NCBI GenBank assembly: GCA_949841235.1
Contig: CATKZA010000124.1
Coordinates: 1-5,966 of the forward strand
Direction of reading: 5' to 3'
DNA: 5,966 bases
DNA from: an uncultured Clostridiaceae bacterium
GTDB lineage: Bacteria; Bacillota; Clostridia; Lachnospirales; Lachnospiraceae
Shown here: positions 5,898 through 5,966 of the stretch, piece by piece
Layout of the letters: each line of letters begins with the position of its first letter
Position numbering within the stretch: the first letter of the stretch is position 1
Translations under genes and position numbers: made by a program
The notes under the pieces: model-generated
Database searches by the model: none
The model's input: only the letters and a program-made list of their open reading frames with translations
What the model was told of the DNA's origin: nothing

Positions 5898-5966
<69 letters not shown>

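Overview
The window reads as chromosomal DNA of a Firmicute of the Clostridia, most likely Lachnospiraceae (Clostridium cluster XIVa). The main evidence is the 16S rRNA 5' end at the right edge, where an AACATGAGAGTTTGATC start is followed by GATGAACGCTGGCGGCGTGCC. Supporting evidence is a YesN/YesM-type two-component pair next to an LplA/YtcQ-type sugar-binding lipoprotein, strong purine-rich Shine-Dalgarno sites, and a near-consensus sigma-A rRNA promoter. The family assignment rests on memory of 16S sequences, not on a search.

Layout, all on the + strand. (1) 1-248: the C-terminal part of a GNAT N-acetyltransferase. (2) 326-1870: an AraC-type response regulator with an N-terminal receiver domain (YesN-like). 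(3) 1845-3569: its cognate membrane sensor kinase of the LytS/YesM class, overlapping the regulator by 26 nt. (4) 3696-5399: a large extracellular solute-binding lipoprotein. (5) 5400-5897: a 498-nt gene-free stretch with, in order, a weak hairpin, an A/T-rich tandem repeat, a full UP element, an extended -10 promoter, a boxA-like site and a leader with several hairpins. (6) 5898-5966: the start of a 16S rRNA gene, cut by the window edge.

How the parts fit: the kinase senses something outside the cell through its roughly 245-residue extracytoplasmic domain and phosphorylates the regulator at Asp54. The regulator then probably activates carbohydrate-uptake genes through its double HTH. The binding protein next to it probably binds an oligosaccharide or a similar ligand. 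The two permease genes that normally accompany this binding-protein family do not follow it, because an rRNA operon does. The binding protein must therefore work with permeases or an ATPase encoded elsewhere, with permeases that were lost, or as a ligand-presenting partner of the kinase.

Nothing here proves a wholly new system. The observations most worth a second look are the permease-less regulator/kinase/binding-protein trio beside the rRNA operon, two mutually exclusive hairpins just before the 16S 5' end, and the perfect A/T inverted repeat and tandem repeat in the rRNA promoter's upstream region.
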